From the NCBI GenBank assembly GCA_005116835.1, contig SWDM01000015.1, positions 1 to 47,092 on the forward strand: DNA of 47,092 bases, given 5' to 3'. The notes under the pieces were generated by a model. The model was given only the letters and a program-made list of their open reading frames with translations, did not search any database and was not told the origin of the DNA. Source of the stretch: Nitrospira sp. GTDB taxonomy: Bacteria > Nitrospirota > Nitrospiria > Nitrospirales > Nitrospiraceae. Position 1 is the stretch's first letter. Each line of letters starts with the position of its first letter. The position numbers and the translations under genes are program-made. Shown piece after piece: positions 14,872 through 24,289 of this stretch.

Positions 14872-15969
14872 ATGCCGCATAAGTCCGCCACAGAGCCCTA
14901 TCGGGCAGGGGTCATCGGATTAGGCCAGATCGGCAATCTGTTCGATGAGGATCCCAGGCGCAAGGAAATCTGGACTCATACGGGCGCCTACTTGGCGTTG
15001 CCCAATGTCACCCTGACCGCCGGAGCCGACTCGGATGAAGACCGTCGTCGCCGATTTCTCTATCGCGGCGTCACGGCGAATGCCTACGTGGACTATCGGA
15101 CTATGCTGCAAGCCGAGCGTCTGGATGTCGTGAGCATTTGTACGCCGACCGCGCTACATCACGAGATGGTCCTTGCATCGGTGCGCGCAGGAGCTCTGGC
15201 GATCTTTTGTGAAAAGCCTCTGGCGGCAACGTCGGAACAGGCGGCAGAGATGGTCGAAGCCTGTCAGGCCGCCGGTGTGTTGTTGGCAGTCAACCATACA
15301 CGGCGCTGGGAGCCGATTTACGTACGGGCCAAGCAGCTTCTATCGGATGGTGAGATCGGCCGCATTGAATCAATCGTCGGCTATTACCCTGGCAAAGTCT
15401 TCACGATGGGCACACACCTGTTCGACCTCATGCGATTCTTTGGCGGGGACGTCCAATGGGTCTGTGGTCAGTCGCCAGATCCTCGACCTGGGTCAGATGA
15501 AGAGGGAGGCCTATCCGGACAAATGCAGTTTCGCTCTGGCGCCACCGGATGCATCGTGTCAGGGCGTGATCGGGCCAACCATGTATTCGAACTGGATATC
15601 TTCGGCAGCGCCGGCCGATTGCGGCTCTCTGGAGACGGAGTTGCCATGGATCTCTATCGATTTGAGGAGAGTCCACGCTATTCCGGCTATCGTGAGCTTG
15701 CGCCTGACGCCGGGATCGGACGAGTCATTCCCGACGGGCAACCTCAGGACAGCCGTCTCGTGAGCGCGATGCGCGACGTTATAGATTGTATTGGCAGCGG
15801 GAGTCAGCCGGCTTGTAATGGACAGGATGGACTCGCGGCGGTGGACATTGCTTGTGCGCTCTGTGAGTCGGTCAAACTCGGCAATGTTCGAGTAGATCTT
15901 CCGCTCGTGGAGTCGCTGGTACCGAGTTCCGGGTGTCGGGTTGCGGGGAAACAGCTTCTGAAAACGTGA
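14872..15969 (+). CDS. Gfo/Idh/MocA family NAD(P)-dependent oxidoreductase
   Basis: A protein of about 365 residues. The N-terminal Rossmann motif is GVIGLGQIGNLF at about 13-24. EKPLA at about 117-121 is the conserved catalytic-Lys motif of the family. A C-terminal alpha/beta domain follows. Members oxidise or reduce sugar hydroxyls, often on UDP-sugars in surface glycan pathways. I chose ATG 14872, four bases after the upstream stop, because the reading frame before it lies entirely within the regulator gene. The exact substrate cannot be read from the sequence. Confidence 0.87.
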   Translation: MPHKSATEPYRAGVIGLGQIGNLFDEDPRRKEIWTHTGAYLALPNVTLTAGADSDEDRRRRFLYRGVTANAYVDYRTMLQAERLDVVSICTPTALHHEMVLASVRAGALAIFCEKPLAATSEQAAEMVEACQAAGVLLAVNHTRRWEPIYVRAKQLLSDGEIGRIESIVGYYPGKVFTMGTHLFDLMRFFGGDVQWVCGQSPDPRPGSDEEGGLSGQMQFRSGATGCIVSGRDRANHVFELDIFGSAGRLRLSGDGVAMDLYRFEESPRYSGYRELAPDAGIGRVIPDGQPQDSRLVSAMRDVIDCIGSGSQPACNGQDGLAAVDIACALCESVKLGNVRVDLPLVESLVPSSGCRVAGKQLLKT

Positions 15970-16022
15970 AACAAAAACCTGAAGCGCGCGATGTTTCAGA
16001 GCGAACAAGGGAGGAGAATCGA

Positions 16023-17339
16023 GTGAAAACACTGGCGACAGCAAGCAAATTAGCGCTCCTGGGAGGAAAGCCCGTACGCAGTACGCCCTTTCCCCCATAT
16101 CCGATCATCGGGGATGAGGAAAAGAAGGCGGTCATGGAGGTTCTGGATTCAGGGCATATCTCGAGTTTCTCGGCAAGCCGACAGGGATTCCTTGGGGGCG
16201 AACGGGTTCAGGCGTTCGAGTCGGCGTTCGCGGCCTACCATTCGATGGCCTATGGAGTCGCCTTCAATTCGGCGACGTCCGGTCTGCATGCCGCGATCGC
16301 GGCTTGCGGAGCAGGGCCAGGTGATGAAGTCATCGTCCCTCCCTATACCTTTTCGGCAACCGCCACAGCGGTGTTGCACCACAACGCCATCCCTGTGTTT
16401 GCCGACGTCGATCCGGTAACCTTTTGTTTGGATCCCCGCTCCTTTGAAGCGGCGATCACGCCGCGCACGAAAGCCGTCATTCCCGTGCATCTGCTCGGGC
16501 ATCCGGCGGAGATGGATCAAATCATGGCCATCGCGCGGCGGCACAAACTAAAAGTGATCGAGGACTGCGCGCAGGCTCCTGGCGCGACGTACAAGGGCCG
16601 TCTGGTCGGCACTATGGGGGACTGCGCCGTATACAGTTTTCAGGAAAGCAAGAACATGATGACCGGCGAAGGCGGGATGCTGATCACGAATGATCCTGAG
16701 CTGGTCGAACAGTCGCGCATGGTGCGCAATCATGGGGAGGCCGTCATTGCCGGGGAGGCCCGCAAATATCTGGCGCAGACGATCGGCTGGAACTACCGAA
16801 TGACCGAAATCGAGGCCGCCATAGGGCTGGTCCAATTGAGAAAGCTGGATGCACTGAACGCGCATCGGCAGGAGTTGGCCCGGTATTTACTCGACCGGCT
16901 TCCGGCTTTACCGGGCCTTGGTTACCCGGCTGCACAGGACCAATGCACCCATGTCTATAACGTGTTCGGCATGACCTACGATGAGCGGCAGATAGGCATT
17001 CCCCGGCAACGGTTCATTCAGGCCCTCATGGCAGAGGGCATTCCGGTCGGGTCCGGTTATCCTAGGCCGCTCTACCACAACCCACTCTTTCAAGAGCGGA
17101 TGGCCTATGGAAAACAGGGCTGCCCCTTCACCTGTCATCTCTATCAAGGCACCGTCTCCTATGCCAAAGGCCTCTGTCCCGTGGCAGAGGATCTCTGCGC
17201 CCAATCGGCACTCTGGACTTTTGTCGTCCGCCCGCCGGCCACGACCGCGGACATGGACGACATTATTCACGCATTTGAAAAAGTGCTCGAGGCCATTCCT
17301 GAAATCAAGGAGCAGAATCATGAAACTCTCGTCTCGTGA
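16023..17339 (+). CDS. DegT/DnrJ/EryC1/StrS sugar aminotransferase (LegC/PseC-like)
   Basis: About 438 residues from GTG 16023, which has GGAGGAG 6-7 bases upstream; in-frame codons further upstream overlap the oxidoreductase. The fold is the PLP-dependent sugar aminotransferase. FNSATSGLHAAIAACGAGPGDEVI binds the cofactor phosphate, DCAQAPGATYKG follows, and the internal aldimine Lys is in SFQESKNMMTGEGG (residue 210). In legionaminic or pseudaminic acid routes this class aminates the 4-keto sugar made by the 4,6-dehydratase, and such an enzyme is encoded in this island. It overlaps the next gene by 20 bp. Confidence 0.9.
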   Translation: MKTLATASKLALLGGKPVRSTPFPPYPIIGDEEKKAVMEVLDSGHISSFSASRQGFLGGERVQAFESAFAAYHSMAYGVAFNSATSGLHAAIAACGAGPGDEVIVPPYTFSATATAVLHHNAIPVFADVDPVTFCLDPRSFEAAITPRTKAVIPVHLLGHPAEMDQIMAIARRHKLKVIEDCAQAPGATYKGRLVGTMGDCAVYSFQESKNMMTGEGGMLITNDPELVEQSRMVRNHGEAVIAGEARKYLAQTIGWNYRMTEIEAAIGLVQLRKLDALNAHRQELARYLLDRLPALPGLGYPAAQDQCTHVYNVFGMTYDERQIGIPRQRFIQALMAEGIPVGSGYPRPLYHNPLFQERMAYGKQGCPFTCHLYQGTVSYAKGLCPVAEDLCAQSALWTFVVRPPATTADMDDIIHAFEKVLEAIPEIKEQNHETLVS

Positions 17340-18045
17340 GTCCAACGGCGTCATCGGCGTTATTCATGCGCGCGGCGGTTCCAAACGCATTCCCTTGAAG
17401 AACATTAAGCTACTCGCCGGGCGTCCGCTGATCTCCTACATGGTGGAGGCGGCGGTGGAGAGCCGGTTGCTGGATCGCGTCATCGTCTCGACAGACCACC
17501 CGGACATCGCGCGGATCGCTCTCGATTATGGGGCTGAAGTCCCATTCATGCGTCCCTCCGACCTATCGGAAGACGTCGCTTCCGAGCTGGTGACCCAACA
17601 TGCTGTCCGGTTCGTCGAGGGCCAGGGCTGGCGAGTGTCCATCGCATTGACGATGCAACCGACGACTCCATTCTGCACGAGCGAGGACATCGATGCCTGT
17701 ATCGCCAAGATGCTGGAGACGGACTTGGACACGGTCTTTACCGCATGCGAAATACACGAACGGCCGGAATGGATGTATCGCCTGAACGGCGCGCTGGCAC
17801 TTCCCTTCACCGGCACCCTCGTGCAGGGCGATGCCGGTATCAGTCAAAAGCTGCCGAAGCTGTACATTCCGAATGGGGCGGTTTGGGCGACGAGACGATC
17901 GGTGTTGATGGAACAGAACCTCATTACCGGGCCCCATAGCGGCATGGTGATCATGTCGCGGGAACGGTCGGTCGATATCGATGAACCGGTGGATTTTGTG
18001 ACGGCAGAAGCGATGGCAAACGAACTAATGAAAGTGAGGGCCTGA
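17320..18045 (+). CDS. CMP-nonulosonate cytidylyltransferase (NeuA/LegF/PseF-like)
   Basis: A protein of about 241 residues. IHARGGSKRIPLKNIKLLAGRPLI at about 14-37 is the classic CMP-Neu5Ac synthetase nucleotide-binding loop. The later STDHPDIA and LTMQPTTPFCTSEDID also fit the family. The reaction activates a nine-carbon sugar acid as CMP-sugar. ATG 17320 is preceded by AAGGAG and lies inside the end of the aminotransferase gene. The SIQKLPKLYIPNGAVWATRR-like region near the end agrees with LegF/PseF-type enzymes. Sugar specificity cannot be fixed from the sequence. Confidence 0.9.
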   Translation: MKLSSRESNGVIGVIHARGGSKRIPLKNIKLLAGRPLISYMVEAAVESRLLDRVIVSTDHPDIARIALDYGAEVPFMRPSDLSEDVASELVTQHAVRFVEGQGWRVSIALTMQPTTPFCTSEDIDACIAKMLETDLDTVFTACEIHERPEWMYRLNGALALPFTGTLVQGDAGISQKLPKLYIPNGAVWATRRSVLMEQNLITGPHSGMVIMSRERSVDIDEPVDFVTAEAMANELMKVRA

Positions 18046-18048
18046 ATC

Positions 18049-18294
18049 ATGGCGAAATTGATCGGCAACTATACGGTGCCTGGGCAGGCAGCAGGGGATT
18101 CGAAGTCTGGTACGGCGGATGAGGCAGAGCGTGAGAAGGCCGAGGGTGCGCATCAGGCCCAGGTGTCCGAGTTCGAGCGCCGCGCGATGGGGAAACTTGG
18201 CGGCAGCATCGCCTTCGTCATGAAGGGCAAAAACGTGCTGTGGACAGGGGACAAGGCGGCAAGCTCAAGCAAGGGGACCGGCAATGAAAAGTAG
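18049..18294 (+). CDS. Small hypothetical protein in the glycosylation island
   Basis: An 81-residue, charged, Ala/Gly/Lys-rich protein I do not recognise. It starts 3 bp after the cytidylyltransferase stop with GTGAGGGCC as ribosome site, and overlaps the following Maf gene by 11 bp. The arrangement strongly suggests it is translated. There is no signal peptide or membrane segment. The central part (HQAQVSEFERRAMGKLGGSIAFVMKG) has mixed helix character; the ends look disordered. It may be a partner or cofactor of the Maf transferase, but that is only inferred from position. Confidence 0.6.
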   Translation: MAKLIGNYTVPGQAAGDSKSGTADEAEREKAEGAHQAQVSEFERRAMGKLGGSIAFVMKGKNVLWTGDKAASSSKGTGNEK

Positions 18295-19318
18295 TCTGGA
18301 TCGAGCCTGCATGGATCTCGTTGCCCAAGCGACCTTTCAGAAGACGGCGGAGATCGGCTTTGCCCATGCGAAGCAGAACTTGCCCTACATGACGCAGACG
18401 GTTCTGGATTTACCGCCCACCAGCACGGAGCAGGGGACATCGGCGATCAGCATGGCAGCGGGACCGAGCCTGCACCGGCGCCAAACCATCCAGACCATTA
18501 AGCATCTCAACTATCGCGGAGCTCTGGTCGTCGCCGACGGAGCGCTGGGCCATTGCTTGAGAAACGGGGTAATTCCCGATTACGTCCTGTGCGTCGATCC
18601 GCACCCGACCTGGATCATTCGTTGGTTCGGAGATCCGGATCTGGCCCAGCGGGCGGACGACGATTATTTTCGCAGGCAGGATCTGGACCCGGCGCTCAAT
18701 ACTAAAGAGCGGGAGCGCAACGACGAGTTGATCAGTCTGGTCAACGAGCATGGTTCCAAGATCAAGGTCATCATGGCGACTTGTGTCGCGCCGAATGTGG
18801 TGGCCCGCTGCCGCGAAGCCGGTATGCCGCTCTATTGGTGGAATCCGATTTGCGACGACTACGACGCGCCGGACAGCCATACCAGACGACTGTACGACCT
18901 CACCGGCATGCCCTGCATGGTAACCGGAGGAAACGGCGGCGCCGCTGCGTGGATTTTCGCCAATGCCATTTTGAAGAAGTCGTCCGTGGCCTTCGTCGGT
19001 ATGGATCTCGGCTATGCTCCTGGCACGCCCTTGTCGAAAACTCAGTACTACCATGAGCTGATCAAGTTCTATCCGGAGGAACGGCTGAGTGAGGCCTACA
19101 TCGAGATCTACAATCCTCACCTCAAGGAAACCTGGTACACCGACCCGACCTACTACTGGTACCGGCAATGTTTTCTGGACGTGGTGAAGCAATCGGGCTG
19201 GACCGCCTACAACTGCACGGAAGGCGGCACGTTGTTCGGCGAAGGTATCGAGTGGATGGCGCTGGATCGGTTCATCACAGCAGCACAGGAAAGCTGTCAG
19301 CTATTAGCGAAGTGCTGA
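18284..19318 (+). CDS. Maf-type DUF115 protein (short form), putative flagellin glycosyltransferase
   Basis: A 344-residue protein with the DUF115/MAF_flag10 pattern: SAISMAAGPSLHRRQTI, then GALVVADGALGHCLRNGVIPDYVLCVDPHP (about 45-110). A later Rossmann-like segment reads MVTGGNGGAAAWIFANAIL and VAFVGMDLGYAPGTPLSKTQYY. Maf proteins transfer nonulosonic acids to flagellin Ser/Thr. This short version lacks the long N- and C-terminal parts of the second copy at 25511. A good ribosome site (AAGGGGACC) precedes ATG 18284. It is followed by a run of GTGCTGA words. Confidence 0.82.
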   Translation: MKSSLDRACMDLVAQATFQKTAEIGFAHAKQNLPYMTQTVLDLPPTSTEQGTSAISMAAGPSLHRRQTIQTIKHLNYRGALVVADGALGHCLRNGVIPDYVLCVDPHPTWIIRWFGDPDLAQRADDDYFRRQDLDPALNTKERERNDELISLVNEHGSKIKVIMATCVAPNVVARCREAGMPLYWWNPICDDYDAPDSHTRRLYDLTGMPCMVTGGNGGAAAWIFANAILKKSSVAFVGMDLGYAPGTPLSKTQYYHELIKFYPEERLSEAYIEIYNPHLKETWYTDPTYYWYRQCFLDVVKQSGWTAYNCTEGGTLFGEGIEWMALDRFITAAQESCQLLAKC

Positions 19319-19363
19319 GTGCTGAGTGCTGAGAGCTGAGAGCTGAGAGCCGAGTGCTGAGTA
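19314..19363 (+). repeat. One-armed GTGCTGA heptamer array
   Basis: About seven tandem heptamers (GTGCTGA, GAGCTGA, GAGCCGA variants), starting within the stop codon of the Maf gene and ending about 8 bp before the ribosome site of the radical-SAM gene. Unlike the other families there is no inverted right arm here. Confidence 0.8.
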
Positions 19364-19379
19364 CGAAGGAGACAATTAT

Positions 19380-20990
19380 ATGGCCAAAGTTCTGATCATC
19401 AATCCCGTGATTCGCGCCGAAGACGATCCCCGGCATGTGCCCTACGGATTGGCGCTGCTCGCGGCGGTCGCGAATCGGGATGGGCATGAGATCCAGGTGT
19501 TCGATGCCAACGGGTGGCGTCCGCCCGACGAGGATCTGATCGATGCGATCAACGCCGACACCTGGGATGTGATTGCCACCGGCGGTATTACAACGTCCTA
19601 CGGGTATATGAAGAAGAGCGTCCAGTTCGCCAGGCGATACGCGCCGGACGCCCTCATCATGATGGGCGGCGGCGCCTTGACCGCCATGCCGCGGGACATC
19701 ATGGGCTTCTGTCCTGAAGTCGATATCGGCGGAGTCGGGGAGGGTGTGATCACCTTTCCTGAGCTGCTGAAAAAAGTCGACGAAGGCCGCACTCGGGCGA
19801 GCGATTGGTCCGACGTCCAGGGCATCATCTGGCGCAATGCGCAGGGCGACGTGGTCCTGAACGAAGAACGGCCACTGCTACAAGACATCGACAGCTTGCC
19901 GTTTCCAATGTACGAACTCTTTCCCCTCGATATCTACTTCAAGAACTCCTGCATTCTGTTGTCGGAAGAAGCCATGCTGGCGAAGCGGCGGCTGGACATC
20001 AACATGTCGTACGGCTGCTCCCTCATCTGCAAGTTCTGTTTTCATCTCGGCCTGACCGGCGACATGAAATATACGGATACGGAGCAGGCGGACGGCGGCG
20101 ACGTGGTGTTCAACAACGACCGCAATATCCGCTGGCACAGCCCCGAGTTCGTGGTCCGCCAAGTGAAATATATGAAGGAACGTTTCAACGTCGATTTTGT
20201 CTCCTTCCTTGATGAGAACCTCATGACCATGCATGTCTCGACGAAAAAGACGTGGCTCTTCGAGATTTCCAGACTGTGGATCGAGGCGGGTCTTCAGCCC
20301 AGCTGCGTCAGGGACGGTGTACCTCATGATCCCAAGACCTGCGACGGCGTCCATTGGGGCGGAACCAGCCACGCCACCCTGGCTTATCCAGAAGTCTTGC
20401 AGGCGATGCATAAGGCGGGCTGCACCTATCTGGACTACGGACTGGAGTCCTTCTCGGACCGTGTGCTCAAGACGATCGGCAAAGGCGCGACGGTGAAGAC
20501 AAATGAACGCTGTTTGAAGATTACGATGGAAGCCGGCATCAGACCGATTCCCAACCAGATCGTCGGCTTCCCCGACGAGTTTTTCGACAGCCTCTACGAC
20601 AACATGGCCTTCTGGGATCGGATCGGGATCATGGTCAAGCCGTTCTTTGCCACGCCCTATCCCGGTTCCGAGTGGTACTACACCTACAAGGACCGAATCT
20701 TAGAGCAATACGGAGGCGATCTGGAAGCCTTCATCCTCGATGTCGGGGATGCCACGAAGATTACGGCGGTGATCTGTCACAACTTCAACGCGGTCGAATT
20801 ACTCGGGCTTCGCGAATTGATGCTCCAGCACGACGTCAAGCGAATCAAAGAATACGAAGTCCACTGGCGTTCCATTCATGGCGAACCGAAGTTTGCCAAA
20901 GAAGTGCTGGCAACCAAGGCAAAGGTTGAGCCTGCCCCGCCACTGCTGCAGCTGGTGCAATTGGAACGGAAACTGGTCACGGCAGCGTAA
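19380..20990 (+). CDS. B12-binding-type radical SAM protein
   Basis: A 536-residue protein. The N-terminal domain at about 1-135 has a cobalamin-binding-like Rossmann fold (KVLIINPVIRAEDDPRHVPYGLALLAAVA, then GGVGEGVITFPELL). The radical-SAM core has the cluster motif CSLICKFC (C213, C217, C220), consistent with CxxxCxxC. A DFVSFLDENLMTM strand and GLESFSDRVLKTIGKG follow. This class methylates or rearranges unactivated carbons. In a glycan island it may modify a sugar or the glycosylation target; I cannot tell which. It starts after AAGGAGA with good spacing and ends at a family B repeat. Confidence 0.87.
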   Translation: MAKVLIINPVIRAEDDPRHVPYGLALLAAVANRDGHEIQVFDANGWRPPDEDLIDAINADTWDVIATGGITTSYGYMKKSVQFARRYAPDALIMMGGGALTAMPRDIMGFCPEVDIGGVGEGVITFPELLKKVDEGRTRASDWSDVQGIIWRNAQGDVVLNEERPLLQDIDSLPFPMYELFPLDIYFKNSCILLSEEAMLAKRRLDINMSYGCSLICKFCFHLGLTGDMKYTDTEQADGGDVVFNNDRNIRWHSPEFVVRQVKYMKERFNVDFVSFLDENLMTMHVSTKKTWLFEISRLWIEAGLQPSCVRDGVPHDPKTCDGVHWGGTSHATLAYPEVLQAMHKAGCTYLDYGLESFSDRVLKTIGKGATVKTNERCLKITMEAGIRPIPNQIVGFPDEFFDSLYDNMAFWDRIGIMVKPFFATPYPGSEWYYTYKDRILEQYGGDLEAFILDVGDATKITAVICHNFNAVELLGLRELMLQHDVKRIKEYEVHWRSIHGEPKFAKEVLATKAKVEPAPPLLQLVQLERKLVTAA

Positions 20991-20992
20991 TA

Positions 20993-21050
20993 GGCGTGAA
21001 GCGTATCTCGTGAAGCGTGAAGCGCTCGGACCAGGGAACGAACGACGGTC
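20993..21050. repeat. Partial family B repeat after the radical-SAM gene
   Basis: GCGTGAAGCGTATCTCGTGAAGC with a short inverted AACGAACGACG tail. It lies between the radical-SAM stop and the ribosome site of the NeuB-like gene. Confidence 0.65.
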
Positions 21051-21068
21051 TTTTCGTAGGAGATACAT

Positions 21069-22124
21069 ATGGCATCGTCATGCGGCAGCAAATTGCAGAG
21101 CATCAGCATCGGTGGCCGAGCAATCGGCGACGGCCAGCCGCCTTTCGTCATTGCCGAAGTCGGCATCAACCATAACGGGGATGTGAATCTGGCCAAGCAG
21201 ATGGTGCATGCGGCCAAAGAGGCCGGCGCGCACTGTATCAAGTTCCAGACCCACCTCACCGGCAAGGAGATGATTCACACAGAAATGACGCCAGGGGCCA
21301 TCAGTAAGGAGCCCCTCTGGGACATCATCACAAGGTGTGAACTGACCGCGGCAGAAGAACGGGCGGTGAAGCAGCTCTGCGACGAAGTGGGCATCCTCTT
21401 TCTCTCGACCCCCTTTTCACGGGAAGCAGCCGATCAACTGGAGGCGTTGGGGATCGCGGCCTACAAGATCGGATCCGGAGAGATTACCAATCTTCCGCTC
21501 ATCGAACATGTGGCCAAGAAGGGCCTGCCGATGATTGTCTCGACCGGCATGACCGAGCTGGAGGAAATTGCTGAGACGGTCAACCTTATCGAGGGCTACG
21601 ATGTGCCGCTGATTCTCTTGCAATGTACCTCGACCTATCCGACTGCCTACGCGGATGTGAAGTTGGGGGCCATCCAGGTCTTGCGAGAACAGTTCGACGT
21701 GCCGGTCGGCCTGTCGGATCATTCGGTCGGCATCTACACCGCGCTCGGCGCAGTGGCCAAGGGCGCCTGCGTGCTGGAAAAGCACTTTACTATCAGCCGG
21801 AAATTGCCTGGGCCGGATCAGAGTCTCTCGCTCGAACCGCATGAACTCAAAGAACTCGTGAAGGGGGCCGATGCGATTTATCAAGCCCTCGGATCTGATA
21901 AGGCCATCTTGGGCAAAGAGCGTCCGGTATTGGGATTCGCCCGCGCGTCCGTCGTCGTTATTAAACCGGTGGCAGCTGGCGACCGATTCACCGATGACAA
22001 TCTCTGGGTCAAACGTCCGGCCGACGGCGAGATTCCCGCGCGTGAATACAAAAAATTACTCGGACGGGTTGCCAAGGTTTCCATGCAGCCGGATCATCAA
22101 ATCAAGTGGAGTGAGGTAGGGTGA
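21069..22124 (+). CDS. Nonulosonic acid synthase (NeuB/LegI/PseI-like)
   Basis: A 351-residue condensing enzyme. FVIAEVGINHNGDVNLAKQM at about 27-46 is the NeuB phosphate-binding signature. KFQTHL, STPFSREAADQL, YKIGSGEI and GLSDHS follow along the TIM barrel. The last 60 residues (SVVVIKPVAAGDRFTDDNLWVKRP to GRVA) form the SAF/antifreeze-like domain. It condenses a six-carbon amino sugar with phosphoenolpyruvate to make a nine-carbon sugar acid. The start has TAGGAGATACAT before ATG. Neu5Ac, legionaminic or pseudaminic product cannot be separated by sequence alone, but gene context favours a legionaminic-type route. Confidence 0.92.
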   Translation: MASSCGSKLQSISIGGRAIGDGQPPFVIAEVGINHNGDVNLAKQMVHAAKEAGAHCIKFQTHLTGKEMIHTEMTPGAISKEPLWDIITRCELTAAEERAVKQLCDEVGILFLSTPFSREAADQLEALGIAAYKIGSGEITNLPLIEHVAKKGLPMIVSTGMTELEEIAETVNLIEGYDVPLILLQCTSTYPTAYADVKLGAIQVLREQFDVPVGLSDHSVGIYTALGAVAKGACVLEKHFTISRKLPGPDQSLSLEPHELKELVKGADAIYQALGSDKAILGKERPVLGFARASVVVIKPVAAGDRFTDDNLWVKRPADGEIPAREYKKLLGRVAKVSMQPDHQIKWSEVG

Positions 22125-22254
22125 TGGAGGCTGATGATCTTCCGTGCTCGCGGAACGCGCACGCTCAGAAGGTGCTCGTTCGACGCGCGCAGTAGAAGAT
22201 CAATCAGCCCCCATCACTGAAGAGATAGCGAGCGAACTTGGAGGGAGCATTAGT

Positions 22255-23448
22255 ATGCGGACGATTGCTATTGTTACCGAACGGCGCGCGGACTATAGCC
22301 GGTTCAAGCCGATTCTGGAATTGATCCGGGAGGATCTGGATCTCGACTACAAGCTCATCGTGACCGGCATCTCCCTGATGGCGGAGCATGGACGCGATAT
22401 CGACGTGATCAAGCGGGACGGGTTTGCCATTGAAGCGACGCTCCCGATGTTTCTGGACCAGGCGCCGGACACAGGCGCTGAGATGACCAGAGCTATCGGT
22501 CGGGTGCTGCCAGGGCTGGTCGATTTGTTCGAGCGTCTTCGTCCCGACATCATTCTGTCGGGCTTCGACATCGGAGCTAATTTTGCCGCGACCGTGGCAG
22601 GCGCCCACATGAATATCCCGGTGGCGCATATTCAGGGGGGGGAAGTCACGGGCAGCATCGACGAGTCGCTCAGGCATGCGATGTCGAAATTTGCCCATTT
22701 GCATTTTCCAGCCACGGAAGACGCCGCGCAGCGGCTGATCCATATGGGGGAACATCCGAAATCCGTGTTCGTTGTCGGCTGTCCTTCGTTGGATGTGGTA
22801 CTGCACACGCCGGTCGTTCCCAGGTCTGAGGTGCTGGCGGCGCAGGGGCTCGATCCCACGAAGCCCTATGTCGTCATCCTGCAACATCCGGTGACGACCG
22901 AAGTCATGAAGGCAGGACAGCAAATCCAAGAGACTTTGGCTGCCGTTCAAGAGATGGGGCTCCAGGGTGTGCTCATCTATCCGAACAACGATGCCGGCGC
23001 GCAACAGATCATTCACCATATCGAGCAGAGCGGTATCTCCGTCGTGCGCAGCATGCCTCCGGAGGGGTTCGTCAATTTGGTGCGGTATGCGGCGGCGCTC
23101 GTCGGGAACTCCAGCAGCGGCATCCATGAAACCGCCAGTTTGGGAGTGCCGACCGTGAACATCGGCACGAGACAACAGGGCAGGGAACGTCCTTGCAACG
23201 TCCTGGATGCTGGGAATGACCGAGGCGCAATTAGACAGGCATTGGAGGTCGCTCTCTACGACGAGGACTTCAAGGCGAAAGTGGCAGAATGTGTGAATCC
23301 CTATGGCGATGGACATTCCGCGGAGCGGATTGTCAGGATTCTGAAGACCGTATCACTGGACCACCTCATTCAAAAAAGGTTTTACGATGGCGAACCAGAC
23401 TATAGCGGTGATCGGCGGGACCGGGTTTATCGGCCGGCATGTGCTTGA
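22255..23448 (+). CDS. UDP-GlcNAc-type 2-epimerase, hydrolysing (NeuC/LegG-like)
   Basis: A protein of about 397 residues from ATG 22255 (GGAGGG upstream; the frame before it is non-coding in character). The N-terminus MRTIAIVTERRADYSRFKPIL is typical of NeuC/LegG/PseG-related epimerases. FDIGANFAATVAGAHMNIPVAHIQGGEVTGSIDES and VGNSSSGIHETASLGVPTVNIGTRQQGR carry the conserved UDP and active-site loops. The family removes UDP while inverting C2, giving the hexose used by the synthase encoded upstream. The C-terminal 20 residues overlap the next gene by 62 bp, an unusually long overlap. Confidence 0.92.
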   Translation: MRTIAIVTERRADYSRFKPILELIREDLDLDYKLIVTGISLMAEHGRDIDVIKRDGFAIEATLPMFLDQAPDTGAEMTRAIGRVLPGLVDLFERLRPDIILSGFDIGANFAATVAGAHMNIPVAHIQGGEVTGSIDESLRHAMSKFAHLHFPATEDAAQRLIHMGEHPKSVFVVGCPSLDVVLHTPVVPRSEVLAAQGLDPTKPYVVILQHPVTTEVMKAGQQIQETLAAVQEMGLQGVLIYPNNDAGAQQIIHHIEQSGISVVRSMPPEGFVNLVRYAAALVGNSSSGIHETASLGVPTVNIGTRQQGRERPCNVLDAGNDRGAIRQALEVALYDEDFKAKVAECVNPYGDGHSAERIVRILKTVSLDHLIQKRFYDGEPDYSGDRRDRVYRPACA

Positions 23449-24289
23449 GGCCCTGACTGCACAACCGACCAGAGTGTTGGTGTATCAGGGCCGGCCTTCC
23501 TGGCTGAGCGCGTTTCCGCAGGCCGAACCGGTACAGGGCGATATCTTCGACTCGTCCTCACTCGATCGGCTCCTGCGCGGATGCGAAGTGCTCATCAACC
23601 TGACCGGGCAGGTCGAAGGGTCGGTGGATCGATATATGGACGTCAACGTAAGAGGCACCATCAATCTGGCGCAGGCCTGCATGAGACAGCGCGTGGAGCG
23701 CGTGATACATGCCTCCTCCGCCCTCGTCTATGGCGATGCGCTCGATGCGACGGAGGAGAGTGCCTGCCATCCGCTGTCGCCCTATGCCGCCATGAAATGT
23801 GCGGCAGAAGAGATCCTGCGTTCGCTGCTTGGCCGGACGACACAGGTGATGTGTTTCAGGCTGTCCAATGTCTACGGTCCGGCTCAGACGAAAGGACTGA
23901 TCCCCTACCTGGTGAAATCTATTCGCTGTCGGCAGCGCATCTCCATCGATGCCGACGGCGCGCAAACCAGAGATTTCGTCTATGTGAAGGATGTCGCAGC
24001 CGCGTTCATGAATGCCCTGACGACGCCGGATTGGGCCGACCGCGTCAACATCGGGTCCGGTGTTCCCACCAGTGTCATTTCGCTGCTGCGCCGGCTTGAG
24101 GAAGTGTTGGAGCTTCCGGCCATCGGGCAGTATCGTCCGGAACACACCGGCGGCGAGCGGAGGAATACCGTGTCGATCGAACGGGCGGCGGCCCTCTTGT
24201 CGTGGCGCGCGACGACCACCTTGGAAGAGGGATTACGCGCGATCCTGCGCTCCCAGACTCTCACCCTTCATGATGAGGTGGCGGCATGA
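23387..24289 (+). CDS. NAD-dependent epimerase/dehydratase (SDR)
   Basis: A 300-residue extended SDR. The glycine motif GGTGFIG is at about 10-16. The catalytic Ser is near 111 (ASSALVYGD), and YxxxK is Y133-K137 (SPYAAMK). These are intact, so an active sugar-nucleotide epimerase, dehydratase or reductase is likely. It sits between the 2-epimerase and the LegB/PseB-like enzyme, overlapping both. Substrate unknown; it could make a second sugar for the glycan or adjust the nonulosonate precursor. Confidence 0.85.
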   Translation: MANQTIAVIGGTGFIGRHVLEALTAQPTRVLVYQGRPSWLSAFPQAEPVQGDIFDSSSLDRLLRGCEVLINLTGQVEGSVDRYMDVNVRGTINLAQACMRQRVERVIHASSALVYGDALDATEESACHPLSPYAAMKCAAEEILRSLLGRTTQVMCFRLSNVYGPAQTKGLIPYLVKSIRCRQRISIDADGAQTRDFVYVKDVAAAFMNALTTPDWADRVNIGSGVPTSVISLLRRLEEVLELPAIGQYRPEHTGGERRNTVSIERAAALLSWRATTTLEEGLRAILRSQTLTLHDEVAA

